DNA from: Loxodes magnus
Lineage: Eukaryota; Ciliophora; Karyorelictea; Loxodida; Loxodidae
NCBI GenBank assembly: GCA_946699065.1
Contig: CAMPDV010000509.1
Coordinates: 181,264-245,263, forward strand
Reading direction: 5' to 3'
Length of the DNA: 64,000 nucleotides
Below are positions 1-12,290 of this stretch, piece after piece; the stretch's first letter is position 1; every line of letters begins with the position of its first letter. The notes under the pieces were generated by a model. It was not told where the DNA came from. It saw nothing but the letters and a program-made list of their open reading frames with translations, and searched no databases. Position numbers and translations under genes: made by a program.

Positions 1-167
1 AGAGAGATTTCCATTTTTAGCCAAATGTTTTCGTTATAAAGCTGGGTGATAGTACTAGCTAATGAACTAACCCTTTAGGTTAAGTCTTAAACTGAATCTT
101 AAAGCTTTTTAATATCAGCTATCAAAGAGTAAATTTCAATGAGTTTATCTTATTGTTGATTGATCAT
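1..167 (-). pseudogene. 5' end of Gag-like ORF, cut by window edge
   Basis: This minus-strand stretch begins at an ATG (165-167) and is nearly identical to the first 55 or so codons of the zinc-knuckle ORF at 13559-14269. Only the Gln-rich coiled-coil start is visible; the zinc-knuckle part would lie beyond the left edge. It belongs to the duplicated segment 1-2205 / 14104-16145. Whether this copy is complete cannot be seen, and 'pseudogene' is used only because it is partial here. The Gag-like call is inferred from the other copy. Confidence 0.4.
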
Positions 168-354
168 TTTATTTTAAGATTTTTGCTTTTTTAAGTCATC
201 TTTTTTTAAGCTATAATAAATAAGACTATCATAATAGAAGTTTAGATATTTGCTAGTAGGATAAGAAAGAGAATTAAACTAAATAAGAGTAGATAACTTA
301 GGATCTTATTTAAAATCAAATTAAAGAGGGAAACTTAAATAATGCTTGTAATAA

Positions 355-1919
355 ATTGCAGAAACAACTATAGATCAGTGTGAGTTAAAGAGATAGAAGA
401 TAGATAGCTTATGAGAACAGTTGCATAAATAGGACCAAAAATAGTAGGAATAGAATATATAGAGTTAAGAGAGCTAAAATATGTATAAAAATGTCTTATA
501 AGAACTATATGAAAGCAAGTTGTTCTGAGAGTAAAGAGGAAAAATGGATATTTAAAGGAGTTAATAAGAAGATAGAATATCGAAACTGAATTCAATGTTA
601 ACTGACTATTCTTAGTAGTTGTAAAGTATAATTTAAGAGTAAAGAAATAGTAGAGATAAGATAGTATAACTAGAAGAAGACAATTAGAAATAAGGCTTAA
701 AGATTGAACAGAGTGAGTAGATAAATTAAATGATTAAGACAAAAACATAATAAAAGAAGAACTAGAATAAATTAGCAAGACCTTAAATTAAAAGAGCAAG
801 TAACTAGAAGAGTTGATAAGGAATACAAATTTGAATAATTAAACCCTTAATGAGAACATAGAATCGCTTACATTATAGATAATAGCTTTAGAGTAAGAAA
901 TAAGAGAAAAGACATAATAAATTTAAAATTTAACAGAGAAAGTTCAATTACTAAGTTAACAAAGCGAAGAGAGAGAATAAATAAAAATGCAAATGATACA
1001 ATAAAAAGATTTACTAAGATAACTACAATGAAGTTAAGAATTAAAATAAGGAAAGAGTTTTGATATAATAGTTTATAGGAACAACAAAAAGTTTTCCATA
1101 CAGTGAACTAAACATTTAAGAATAAAGCAAGCATCAAATATTATATAGTCAATAAGCATATCATCTTAAACATATGTTTAGTCAGTAGATCCAATTTGTC
1201 AATTTTATATTAAAATTATACTTCCTGTTATTAGACTAGTAACAGTTAGATAATTTTAATAGGGTAAGATTAAAGCACGAACATGTAGAATGCTTTAATG
1301 ATAGAAAGTGATAAAATATTGAGACAATCAAATTTACTATTCCTCAGAAAGAAAGCTTCATTATCATTTGATAATTTAAATGCCATCTATATTATAGGAG
1401 GATTAGATACTTAAGGCAATTACTTGAACGAATGTGAGGTATAATAACAATAAATGCCTTTTAATAGCACAACATATATATAAAGGAGTACTACATGGAA
1501 CTTGTTATGCATATGATATGATATTTACACTCGGAGGAGACTACAATATAATAAACTCTAAATAATGCAAAGATTCTATATGCTTTTATGATATAACAAC
1601 TAATAAATGACAACAATACGCTACGATAAAATTACCAAAATAAGCCTCATCTGTATCAGTCATTTATATATAAGAAAAGGAATAAGTGCTTATATGGGAT
1701 AATAAAAATTGCTTATAGTAAACATTATTGTTTGATTGAAAAATTATAAAAGATAACGGAGAAGCATTTCCTAATATTGGCTCATCGTTTTGATATAATG
1801 GGATTTATAATAAAAATAAAGTATGAATGTACTCGCCATCTTCTTATCAACAGCGGATGCTATATTACTATGATATAAATGCAGCAAGCAATAGGAAGTG
1901 GGAAAAGTGTTAGTTATGA
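355..1919 (+). pseudogene. Truncated coiled-coil/kelch gene of the TRIM-like family
   Basis: Homology to the intact paralogue at 3970-6246 starts in the coiled coil (ETTIDQCEL near 361, compare ETTIGQCEL) and runs through the kelch repeats to the family's conserved TGA at 1917-1919. The RING and B-box are missing, and a Gag-like ORF in opposite orientation lies immediately upstream. Kelch motifs are recognisable (FTLGG near 1525; FWYNGIY near 1790, with Trp written TGA; KWEKC before the stop), but no single frame holds them. Frame changes fall near 1250 and near 1438-1455, where the sister copy at 15370 keeps the reading frame. It is a decayed fragment, not a functional gene. Confidence 0.8.
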
Positions 1920-3058
1920 GACATTAATGTTAATATATTTTATCTTATCTCATTGTTTTTCTTCAGTTACTTATATTTTTACTTCCTTTTCTACGTTTGA
2001 ATTGCATATCATGATATATAAATATTATTCCTGTCTAAATGTCTATATTAAAAAAGTAATTATACTATTTCTAAGGGAAAGACGGAATAGTCTTGAGTAT
2101 GTACTATTAAAAGAAACTATTACAACTGAGATAGGAGACTAAGATCCTAGTAACTTAAATCAAGGAGTTAAATGAAGGTGTTGACATTTGATAAACCGCA
2201 GTTTAGAATAATAATAAAAAAAGATCTGATTCCTGAATCTCCATATTAAAACAAAAAAATAGATATAATAGAAAACTAATTTTACACCATGAAGAATCTT
2301 AATTTAACATAAGTAAAAATAAATTAATAAATAAACTTGAAGGAATTTTTACAAATATTAAATATTAAAGGAAATTAAAAAAGCATAATTTAATTGAAAT
2401 GTTGTCAAACGAAAACTTTTCACTTAATTGATTTCTATATTATCTCTATTTTCGATCTCCCTCATTTTTTTGATTTATCAGAGTATGCTAATCATAATAT
2501 TCTATTTTATAAATATAAGTATTCATTTAATAAAATTAATAAGATATAAAAGTCAAGAAATGTTTACTAATTTTCCATTTAACATTCAGTAAGATGCATA
2601 ATGAGATACAAACATCTTCTATACTAATATCAATTAATGTAATTAATCTTGCTATAGTTCTTCCCTATTCTTAATATTTTCCTTCTTCCATTTACAGAAT
2701 AACTCACAATATTATCTAAATGATAAGTTGATTTAATTATATTGTCTTTCTCTCAATGAATTTTTATTTTTTTAAATTTAGTTGTATTTATTTTAATCAA
2801 ATCAGTTTTATAGATTCATTTTATTGCATATCTACTTCTTTAATTTTCGCTTTAATTATAATTTTCTATTACGTTTCAACAATATAAATCCTTATTTTTT
2901 TTAATAATGGGCTACTTTAATTATCGATATTAAGTTTTATTCTTTAAATTTCTTTAAATATATCATTAAGTTTGGAGATCTCTTTCTTTAGTCATATTTT
3001 TATTTCAAATTTTTAATTTATTTTTAAGGGTTTTTTATTATATATTTTTTTAAAACCG
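1920..3058. other. AT-rich spacer without recognised gene
   Basis: This lies between two converging kelch copies. The first 285 bp is still part of the 1-2205 duplication. The rest is T-rich on the plus strand and shows no family motif. Nothing here can be supported as a gene. Confidence 0.5.
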
Positions 3059-3378
3059 CCATAGTTGTTCGAAGGTGAACAACAAGGTCATCTTCATCAG
3101 AGGCTGGGGAAGTTAAGTACCTATAATTGACTTTATGTCTTCCTCTGCTTTGGTTTGGCCTCGAGACATAAGATTCTTAGACCTTCGGTACTGGCTTAAT
3201 TTGGACTTAATTCTGGAACGAAAAAGAAATAATATTGCGAGCTTCATCAGAGGTGGGGAATTTAAGTACCCATAATTGACACATGTCGTCCTCTGCTTTG
3301 GTGATGCAATGAGACACAATCCTGCCATGCCCTTGGACCTCCAGCAAGTATTAAAGATTACGAGTATTCTAAAATTAT
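3059..3378. repeat. GC-enriched island with two ~62-bp units 150 bp apart
   Basis: This stretch stands out from the surrounding AT-rich DNA. A unit beginning CTTCATCAGAGG and ending CCTCTGCTTTGG occurs at 3092-3153 and again at 3242-3302, and both share an inner TTAAGTACC...ATAATTGAC. Within each unit CAGAGG and CCTCTG are inverted complements and could pair. A perfect 7-bp hairpin (GTTGTTC, 6-nt loop, GAACAAC) sits at 3064-3083. A standard-code ORF on the minus strand crosses the repeats, but repeat structure explains it better. The sequence could be a structured RNA or a fragment of a satellite or mobile element; I do not recognise it. Confidence 0.6.
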
Positions 3379-3496
3379 ATCAGTATTGAACATTTTTATC
3401 AGTACTGAATAATTATACCAGTATTGAACAAGGTCTACCAGTATCCGATAATTTTATCAGTAACAAACATTCTTGTCAGTATGAAACATTTTTTTA
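3379..3496. repeat. Minisatellite, six units of 19-20 bp
   Basis: The pentamer CAGTA recurs at 3381, 3400, 3419, 3439, 3458 and 3477, giving spacings of 19, 19, 20, 19 and 19. The unit approximates ATCAGTATTGAACATTTTT with diverged copies. It follows directly on the GC-enriched island. The units have drifted, so the array is not young. Confidence 0.8.
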
Positions 3497-3969
3497 AAGA
3501 GCTGCGCACCAACGAGAGTGCTACGCGCTCTATAATCAAATTTATTTATTTATTTATCTTATTTTAGTAAGCAAATTCTCTCTTTTAAGTTCTAAAAAAA
3601 TGTTTTAATTCTCTAATAAAATTATTTTGTTCAACCTTCCATAGATCTAATACTTCCAAGACATTTTTATCTATCTTTAAAGGACTTAATATCCTTTTTT
3701 TTATATTTTACTTTTATTTAATAATTTCTTCTTTATTAAGTCAAAAGTCAAGCTTCATTTAGATAAGTTTTAATTAATAAAATTTATTTTTTCTGTTTTT
3801 TATGATAATTAGAATCAATTAAGCTATTTTTTATTATTTCTATTATAATTAGAAAGTAATAAGATTTATACACTATTTTATGTAATTAAAAGCTATTAAA
3901 TTAAGTATAAATTATTAGGTAATTTAATAAAATTAATCAATTAAGATTAAATATGTTTATATTACTGTT
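3497..3969. other. Hairpin, then AT-rich 3' flank of the kelch gene
   Basis: A 7-bp stem (AGAGTGC 3515-3521, loop TAC, GCGCTCT 3525-3531, one G-T pair) stands at the start. The rest is T-rich sequence downstream of the minus-strand gene ending at 3970. No gene is supported. Confidence 0.5.
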
Positions 3970-6246
3970 TCATAACTAACATTTTTCCCATTTTCTATTG
4001 CTTGCTGCATTTATATCATAATAATATAAAATATCTTACTCACTAGATTATGAAGAGTACATTCATATTTTATTTTTATCATAAATACCATTATATCAAA
4101 ACGATAAATCTTAGTTAGGAAATGCTTATCCATCATCTGTTATATTTTTTCAATCAAATGATAATGTTTACTATAAGTAATTTCAATTATCATATATAAA
4201 TACTTATTCTTTTTCTTATATATAAACTGTTGATACTCATTCTGCTTCTTTTGGTAATTTTATTGTTATTGATTATTGTCATTTATTAATTATTATATCA
4301 TAAAAGCATATAAAATCTTATTTTTGATTAGAGTTATTTATATTATAATTTCCTCCAAATGTAAATATCATATCATATGCATAGCAGGTTCCATGTCGTT
4401 CTCCTTTATAAATATGTTATGCTATTTAAGTAGATTTATTATTTTTTATATCATATATCTCACATTCGTTCATATATTTATTTTAAGTATCTTATCCTCC
4501 AATAATATAAATGATATTTAAATTATCAAATGATAATGAAGTTCTTTTTCTGGGAAATATTAAATTAGATTGATTTACTATTTAATTATTTTCTATTTTT
4601 AAAACATTCTTTTAATATCTATTTTAATCATATCCTCCTACTAAAATTATCTAATTGTTACTAGTTTAATAACAAGAAGTATTATTTGAAGATACAGCTT
4701 ACAAATTAGATATTTCTAATTAAGTCTGAGTTTAAGGTGATACTTATATATTAACAGATTAAAGAATATTAGATCCTAATTTTATTCTTAAATAATTAGT
4801 TAACTATATAGAAGATTTATTATTGTTTCTAATTGTTATTATTTCAAAACTTTTATCTAATTTTAACTCTTAATTTATAATAATTCATCTTATTAAATCT
4901 TTTTATTGAGATAATTATATTTTTGTTTATTCTTTCTCTTCATTTAATTAACTAAGTAATTGTATTTTTTCTATTAAATTTTAAATTTATTACTGCTTTT
5001 CTCTTATTTCTTACTCTTAAATTGTTTTCTATTAAGTTAATGACTCTACATTTTCATTGAGAGTTTAATTATTCACTTATAAATTTCTTATTTGGTCTTC
5101 CTATTCCTTGCTCTTTTAATCCAAGGTCTATTTAACTTATTCTAATTCTTATATTTATTAAATTTATGTCTAAACTGTTTGATTAAGCTTAATATTTTAT
5201 TATGTCGATTTGTCTATTTACGTTCTCATGATTTAATTTGTCTCCTAAAAGTTTTTTATCTATTCAAGTTGTTCTTAAATCTATATAATTTATTTTTAAT
5301 TTTCTTGTTCTAATTAAACTATCTTATTTTTATTATTTTTTTATTCTTCGTTTAGATTTTATAACTATTAAGCATAATCAGTTAGTTTTTAATTTAGATT
5401 TGATATTTTATCTTCTAATTTATATTTTTAAATATCTCTTTTTTCTCTTTATTCTTAGAACAACTCACTTTCATATAAATCTTACAAAATAATGTTTTAA
5501 ATATTTTAAATTTCTTAATCTTAAATGTTCCATTCCTGCTAGTTTTATTCCTAGTTATGTAACTGTTCTTATAAATTATCTATCTTCAGTTTCTTTAACT
5601 CACACTGACCTATAGTTGTTTCTTCAAGCTAGGCTATATCATTTACTTGCTTTTACATACTATGAACTTTCATTAAGTTAGATGAAAGCTTCTATTGTGA
5701 TTTATTGGATAAGTTTAAGCTTTTGTTAAAGTACTTTTAGATAATAGATATTACTTAGAATTTAAATCTCTTATATGTTTGTAAAACCATATTTCTAGTA
5801 ACAAATTTTTATTAGCTTATTGTGTTTTGATCTTTATTAAAGCAAATTCTTTTATGTTATAGCTGCATAGTTTCTTGTAATAATTTAAGCTTTGTATTAA
5901 TTTCCTCCTATAAACCTTTAATTTTTTCCTATATAAGTAAAACTTCATGATTGTGAGTTGATAATAAGCAAGTACTACATATAAGTTAATTATCTTTGGG
6001 ACATATAAATTTTAGTTCAAGTTAATGTTCTTAACACTAATTATAAGCTTTAATTTCTACCTTTTTAAGTTCATGCACTAATTTAGTCGACCTGAAGTTA
6101 TGAAGAACACAAAATATCATATTAGTCTTTTTATACATTGTATTTAGACATTTTTCACAAGCTATACATTTACATTCCATTTCTCTAGGCTTCTTAATAG
6201 TCTCATTAAATTCATCATCACATATCGAACATGTAGTTGCCTACAT
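3970..6246 (-). CDS. TRIM-like RING/B-box/coiled-coil/kelch protein, 758 aa, intact
   Basis: It reads in one frame from ATG (6244-6246) to TGA (3970-3972) with TAA/TAG as Gln and internal TGA as Trp; no intron is needed. RING-type ligands are C6, C9, C25, C27, C30, C33, C46 and H49. The B-box 2 ligands are C71, H74, C82, D85, C90, C93, H98 and H100. A long Gln/Glu/Lys-rich coiled coil spans roughly residues 105-500. Kelch-like blades follow (LVGGY, IYIIGG, FTFGG, FWYNGIY) up to KWEKCQL and the stop. From family knowledge, a RING plus B-box suggests an E3 ubiquitin ligase, with the propeller binding a substrate. The RING has Cys where His is usual and His in the last position, so ligase activity is inferred. 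The closest relative in the window is the disrupted copy at 40570-42798. The start is chosen because all family members begin five residues before the first RING Cys. Confidence 0.9.
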
Positions 6247-9114
6247 TTTTATAAATTTAAAATAATGTTCTATTTAATTGAAAGTTAAGTCAAACTTTTA
6301 ATTAATGAAAGAAGACTTTAAATGTAATAATAATTGAAGTCAAATAAACAGTTAGTAAAGAAAAATTATTTTATTTAATTGTGTAAATTCGATGGTAAAT
6401 TGTCTAAATTTCTTAAAGAGAACAGATAAAAACGATAGAAAATGAGGAGGATTGTTTAAGCTAGAATATAACTGATCTTTAAAAACTAATTAAGATAAAA
6501 GAGTTTAATTATATTACAAAGGAAATATAAATTACAAAATTAGAAACTGCTATTATCTGAGGTTAATATTGCTTCATTGTCAGATAACTTTAGTTTTCTT
6601 TGTTTGGTTATTTAAAGCAATACTTATTTTGAATCAAGATTATATAACTGAATGCTCAATTAATACAAGAAAAGTTCAATTGTTACCTCTTCCATATAAA
6701 TTTCATTTATTTTGCTAATAATTTACAAAATTTTCTTTCCAAGCGATTCATTAAGATTCTTATTTCCTCATCTTTTTATCACTTTTCATTTTTTACTGCC
6801 ATTTATTCTAAACAGCTAGTAATTTTAGCCTTGCTTTACTTGTAATGATCTAGTATTACATTTTCCTTCTTACTTTTAATATTTAAGTATTTGACAATTA
6901 AACGAATATAATTTCTAATGTAAAACTTCTAAAATCTGGTTTAGCTTTCATCTAGTGAATCTTTTGTATTTTTAATTTTATTGGTTTTATTTTCTTTGGT
7001 TTAAACTGATTTTGGTTCTTGCCTAAGTTAGATTAAATATTCTAACTTGAACTTCTAAAATTGTCATAGAACTAATATTTTTCGTTCATTTAAATTTTCT
7101 TTAAATACTGTGCTTTCTACTTTATGATTAAACTTTTCTTATATTAAACTTGATATATACTTATCTGAAAGTCTTCTTTAGGTTTGAAATACCATTTTTA
7201 TGTTCGCAGTTTTGTAGTAGGCTCAGTATCTTTTCATTAATTTCTTTGATTAAATTCTGTAAAGAGAAGATTAAAACAAGCTCTTCACCTTGATTTTATC
7301 TAAATTTCTTTTAAATTCTCTCTAATAATCTTCAAGTTTAAAAATTCTATTTAAGTATTTTCTCTTTTTGCTTTATGTAACTGATTTTATCTAGTAATAC
7401 AAATTAAATAATTTACTAGACTAATGATAATCAAAGTTTACTATATCAAATATCTCCTTTTATGTTCTCTTTTATTTTCGTTTCTTTATATTGAACTCTA
7501 GCTTTATCCTGTAACTTACTTGTGGAATATAAACTTATATCTCTTCATCCAGTTTAAAGAAATAACTGCAATTCATTATTGTTCGTTTCTCTAATTATTA
7601 TTTCTAGGATTTATACTTTTTAATCTTTCCGTTGAAAGATGTTTCATCTAAATAACTCATTTTCAGGATTTAATGGTTTTCATTTTCTCGTTTCTTCTTA
7701 AATATATCTAGCCCGTAATCTTTACTTCTCTCATCCAATTTTGCCTTTTTTCTTTTCATTTAAACTATCTCATTCCCAAATTCAAACCCTACAGTTAGTA
7801 TTTGCTACATATATGAAATTTCAAACAATTATTTTAGAGTAACCAAGATTATTTCTTAATTTACCCTGGACTTTATCTATTCTCTATCTTAATCATATAT
7901 CTTAAATCAAAATTCCATATTTACCTATGGAAATAACAAGGTCTACTATTTCTTCTCAATACTATATATTCTTTTATTGAATCTTCTGTATTAAAACTTT
8001 CCTATTAATATCTTAAGAATCTTTTTTAAAGCTTTACTGATATTAAAATTTTACTTGCTTCACTTGTCTTTGTAGATATTTCCTAACTAATTTCTAATAT
8101 TTATTACTACTAAGAATTCTTTAAGTTCTTTTATTTACGAGAGATATAGTTTTTTGAAAGTTTTAATAGAAAGTGAATAGTACTATTTATTATATTTGTA
8201 AATGCCTTACTTTCTTAAGCTTTATCAACAGCCTAAGATCCTTACCTTACCAGCTTTTCTTTTGGTTTCTCAAGTTTTTGTTATTATATGAGGTGTTGTC
8301 TTTTCTAAATCCTTTAAAGATTTAAATGTTTCCATGCCTGTCCATTTTCTAAGTATATTTCCTAGTCATGCAATATAGTTCTAAGTTATCTGGGCAATTC
8401 AAGCTTTTTATTTCGTTTTATCTATGTGTGCATATCGTCAGAAGTAAAGCAACTATACAGCAAGATCTTATTTTTCTCTCCCTTTTAAATAAAAATTTCT
8501 TTGAATTGCCTATCCTTTTAGATACATTTCATACTATTAGAATTTCCAATCATCGTAGTAGCAAATAATCTTTCATCATAAGCTAACTGTTTTTGGAGTG
8601 GTAGGATAACTCTTATATATCTGTCTTTCTTAAGACTAGTATCTAAGTCTATTATTTGTAAGTGATCTATAAAAATAATTATTGAAGGTTTTATTATAGA
8701 GCAACTTTAGAGCTTAAAGTACTTTGATAGATAATGCTTTTTTAATTTTCTTAGTATTAAAAAAACTTAAGACTAGAAATAATGGAGTTAGTAATATATA
8801 TTTGAAAGATTACTTTTTAATAATTTAGAGCTTTGATTTAAGAGTCTTTTGCTAACCATTTGTGCTGCTTTTCTTTTTTCGTTTTCGTATTAATGAAATT
8901 GAGAACTTTGTATGAATTTATCCCATAAGATACTAATCTTCTTCTTTGAAAATACCTCAGTTCAATATTAGTTGCAACAAGTTTCTAGAATAAGCAAGAA
9001 ATAGTTATATGAACGAGTAAAAGTCTGTTGCAGAGTCTCTAATTTTAAGGATGAAGTTTACAATATGATATTCAATCGATAAGTTCTAAGATCTCGTTTT
9101 TCACCCTCAGCTTT
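6247..9114. other. 2.9 kb without recognised gene; conserved 5' patch near 6545-6600
   Basis: A patch at about 6545-6600 resembles 43065-43120 upstream of the paralogous copy at 40570-42798, so the duplication behind these two genes reached at least 300 bp upstream. Beyond it the minus strand can be read as Lys/Gln-rich protein in more than one frame (about 6690-7780). With three reassigned stops this is not evidence of coding. No zinc finger, kelch or reverse-transcriptase motif was seen. Confidence 0.45.
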
Positions 9115-10080
9115 TCAAAATTAATTACACTTCTATTCTATAAGCACTAGCTTATTCCCTTCTAATTTTATCTCGCAGTCTATTCTTATATTTTATTTAG
9201 CTTTATCTCCGCCTTTCATATAATTATATTCTAACTCTTCAGAGTTAGCTATTTTAATTATTTTATCAAATTTCAACGTTAGTTGGCTTGATCTCGCAAA
9301 ATTGAAGCTTAAGTCTGTCAAATACATTAATATGATAAGCTCAGCTAGCCAAATCTTAAATCGAAACAGCATTTAATCTACAATACTCTTCAACTAAATT
9401 AAATCACAATCTAGTTTAATTTCTATATGATCAGATACATTTCCAAGTTATTGCTTTATGGTCGCATTTACCCATAGCCTATCTAATCTCAAATTTATAT
9501 TATAATTTGCTATTTTTGTAAGTTTAGATTTTTTAATCCTAATTTAACTCTTTCACCTTTCTATTATCTATATTGGTTATTCTTTTAGTCCTATTATTAT
9601 ATTTTAAGACTAGTTTTATTGCGAAATTTGATTAAAAACTTAATATTAATTAATTTCTCTTTTAGGATATTAAAGATATCATAGGAATATAATCAAGAAA
9701 TATGATAGAGTTTGATAGATAAAGTTTTCTATTACTAGCATATAACTAGCTATAAATATAATCTAATAACTAATAGAGAAATAACTATTTTAGATGAAAA
9801 AACTAAAATAGCACTTATAAAAGTAATTAAATAAGCATTTAAAGATAATTATAAGATTTATAACTATAGCAGATTATATAACTCGTAAATTAAAGATAGA
9901 TTCAAACTAAGATTTAAATATGACTACAACAACATTACAGTTAAAGTTTCAGTTTAAAGCAGTTTAGTTAATTAAAATATTAGAGTAATAATATTAATTA
10001 GCTTTAGAACTAGCTAAGAGAATTAAAGATATCTTTATCTTTATTTCTTAAATTTACTATTATAAGAGGAACAAAAGTTA
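9115..10080 (+). repeat. Unknown repeat X, copy 1
   Basis: This is one of three related copies (see 10700-11268 and 11270-12290). The best-conserved stretch is at 9950-10030. It can be read as the peptide QFKAVQLIKILEQQYQLALE, which recurs with a few substitutions in the other copies. The family is unrecognised. It may be a fragment of a mobile element or of a repeated gene. Confidence 0.6.
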
Positions 10081-10699
10081 AACCTTAATTAAGTTGTTTA
10101 GTAATATACAAATTTAAATCATATTAGGCACTAAATTTATATTTACATATAAAAAAAAATTCAATTTACTTAGTATATCAAGTAAAGTAACCTTATAAGT
10201 TCTGGCAGAGGTTCTTATTGATCAAACTAGCTAAAACTTGAGAGTATTTATATAAAAGATTTAATATTTAATATTTAATAAAGTTCTATTAAAAGTAGAT
10301 AGAAGCATAATATAATGATAGTACTTTATAAGAGATATTCAATAATTATAAAAGTGCATTGATCAAGAGAAAGAAAACTATTAGATCAACTTAAACCAAA
10401 ACTTTAATGAGGTAATTGATTAATCAAATCAAAGGAAATCTCATTTATAAAGTTAAATTCTTTTTAGTTATTGAATAAGATATTTTATATGAAATTATGT
10501 AGATGTAAAATAGCCCTTTATTTAATATGTTTGCTTGTTTATTGTAAGTATATTAAAATATTTAACAATCTTATAAATAATTTAAAGCTGAATACTACTA
10601 AACAACTTAGCTAAAGTCTTTAGTTCTGTTCCTCTTATAAGAGAAAGTCTGTTATTTCTACCTATCGAAAAATATTTCAGTAATTGTATTATGCTTGTT
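10081..10699. other. AT-rich spacer between repeat X copies
   Basis: This lies between copies 1 and 2 of repeat X. No motif, RNA or gene was recognised. It is mostly A/T runs with no similarity noticed to other parts of the window. Confidence 0.4.
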
Positions 10700-11268
10700 G
10701 CACACTACCTTCTCTAACTAAATTTATTATTTTTCTTAATTTAAAGATCTTCTAAATCATTTTTATTATTATATTTATAAAGCAGAAGATATTTTTCCTT
10801 CTATTATATTTATATAGCAAATAGGGATAATGCAATGATATTATAAAACCCAATCTTAAATAATTTGTTAAAGAAATAGAACATAAAGCTTAAGATAATA
10901 AAGAGACTAGCTTTAATATAAGAATTATAACTATTAACATTTCTCAATTAACAATAATAGTAGTTACTTATATATTAGATACTATATTTCTAGTTATTAT
11001 CTTTAATTATCTTAGCTAATTCTAAAGCTAATTAATATCGTTACTCTAATATTTAAATTAACTAAACTACTTTAAACTGAAACTTTAACTGTCATATTGT
11101 TGTAGTCGTATTAAATTTTAGTTTAAACCTGCTTTTAAATCAACGAGTTATATGATTTGATATAGTTATAAATCTTATATCTATCCTTAAATTCTTAATA
11201 TATTAGATTTATTAGATTTATAAGTGTCTTTTTAGTTCTTTCGTTTAAAATAGCTATTTCTCACTCAA
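10700..11268 (-). repeat. Unknown repeat X, copy 2 (inverted)
   Basis: This is an inverted copy of the 3' part of repeat X. Read on the minus strand, about 11120-11010 carries the variant peptide QFKVVQLIQILEQRYQLALE. It stands head to head with copy 3, so the pair forms an imperfect inverted repeat centred near 11269. The outer boundary is approximate. Confidence 0.6.
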
Positions 11269-11269
11269 T

Positions 11270-12290
11270 CATCATTTTAACTTCATCTTACCTTTTAAAC
11301 TTTGCTTGCTTTCTTTTAATTTCATCTATCAATTGAAACTGACATTGTATTTGGCTTTATCTTCCCTTTCATATAATCCTAATATAAATCTCCAAGTTTA
11401 GCTGCTTAATTTTGTTAGCTTTTGTCAGCGTTATTTGTATACACCTTTCTAGATAGAAACTAAATTTGTCGAGCACTTCGACAAGATTAGTTTTGTCGGT
11501 CAAATCTCAAACTGGAATAGCTCTTTAATCATCGCTATCCCTTGACTGAGTTGAGCTACAAATTCTTATCTAATCAGGCAACTTGCCTAGTTATTTTTAT
11601 CAACTCCCTTCTATTTAGCATCCAATGTAGTCACTAGCTTATATTATAATTTGGTACTTCTACAAAGTTTAGATTTTTATTATCCTACATTAGCTGATTC
11701 ACCATTCTATCTTCTATACTGGTAAACCTTTTTATGGTATTATTATATCTTAAGACTAAGTTTTTATTAAAAGACTTTATATTGGCTAATATGGCTTTAA
11801 GATATTAAAGATAGGATGGGGAATAATAAAGAAGTATGATCGATTATGATAATGTTATCTATGACTAGCTTATAGGTAGGATCTGATAATTGATAGATAG
11901 ATTACTAAGCTAAAAGGTTTAAAATAGCACTTATAAAAGTAATTAAATAAGCATTTAAAGAAAGATATTAGATTTATAACTATAGCAGATAGATAACTAG
12001 TTGATTTAAAATAGATTAAAACTAAGATTTAAATACAACTACAACAATATGACAGTTAAAGTTTCAGTTTAAAGCAGTTTAGTTAATTAAAATATTAGAG
12101 TAATAATATTAATTAGCTTTAGAACTAGCTAAGAGAATTAAAGATAACAACTAGAAATATAGTATCTAATATATAAGTAGCAACTAGTTATTACTTATAA
12201 AGAAAAGCTAATAGTTATTATATAATCCTTATATCAAAACCATCTCTTTATTATAATAACCTTTAATATCTACTATTTCATTTAAGTATA
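11270..12290 (+). repeat. Unknown repeat X, copy 3
   Basis: It parallels 9115-10080 over most of its length with moderate divergence and has the same conserved core at 12060-12145. Relative to copy 1 it has a 1-nt deletion just before the core. Any shared reading frame is therefore broken here. Confidence 0.6.

Larger units (their letters stand above)
1..2205. repeat. Direct segmental duplication, left copy (mate 14104-16145)
   Basis: By eye this segment matches 14104-16145 at well over 90% identity in the same orientation, about 14.1 kb apart. It carries the 5' end of a Gag-like ORF (minus) and a truncated coiled-coil/kelch pseudogene (plus). The two copies carry different deletions. This one lacks about 65 bp near 722 that the mate has. 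The mate lacks about 255 bp corresponding to roughly 810-1070 here. Similarity stops near 2205 / 16145; the left end is outside the window. Confidence 0.85.

Noticed and set aside
3113-3328. Standard-code ORF of 71 codons on the minus strand
   Set aside because: It crosses the two 62-bp repeat units and is explained by them. The organism does not use the standard code.
4276-4521. Plus-strand standard-code ORF
   Set aside because: It is antisense to the kelch domain of the intact gene at 3970-6246.
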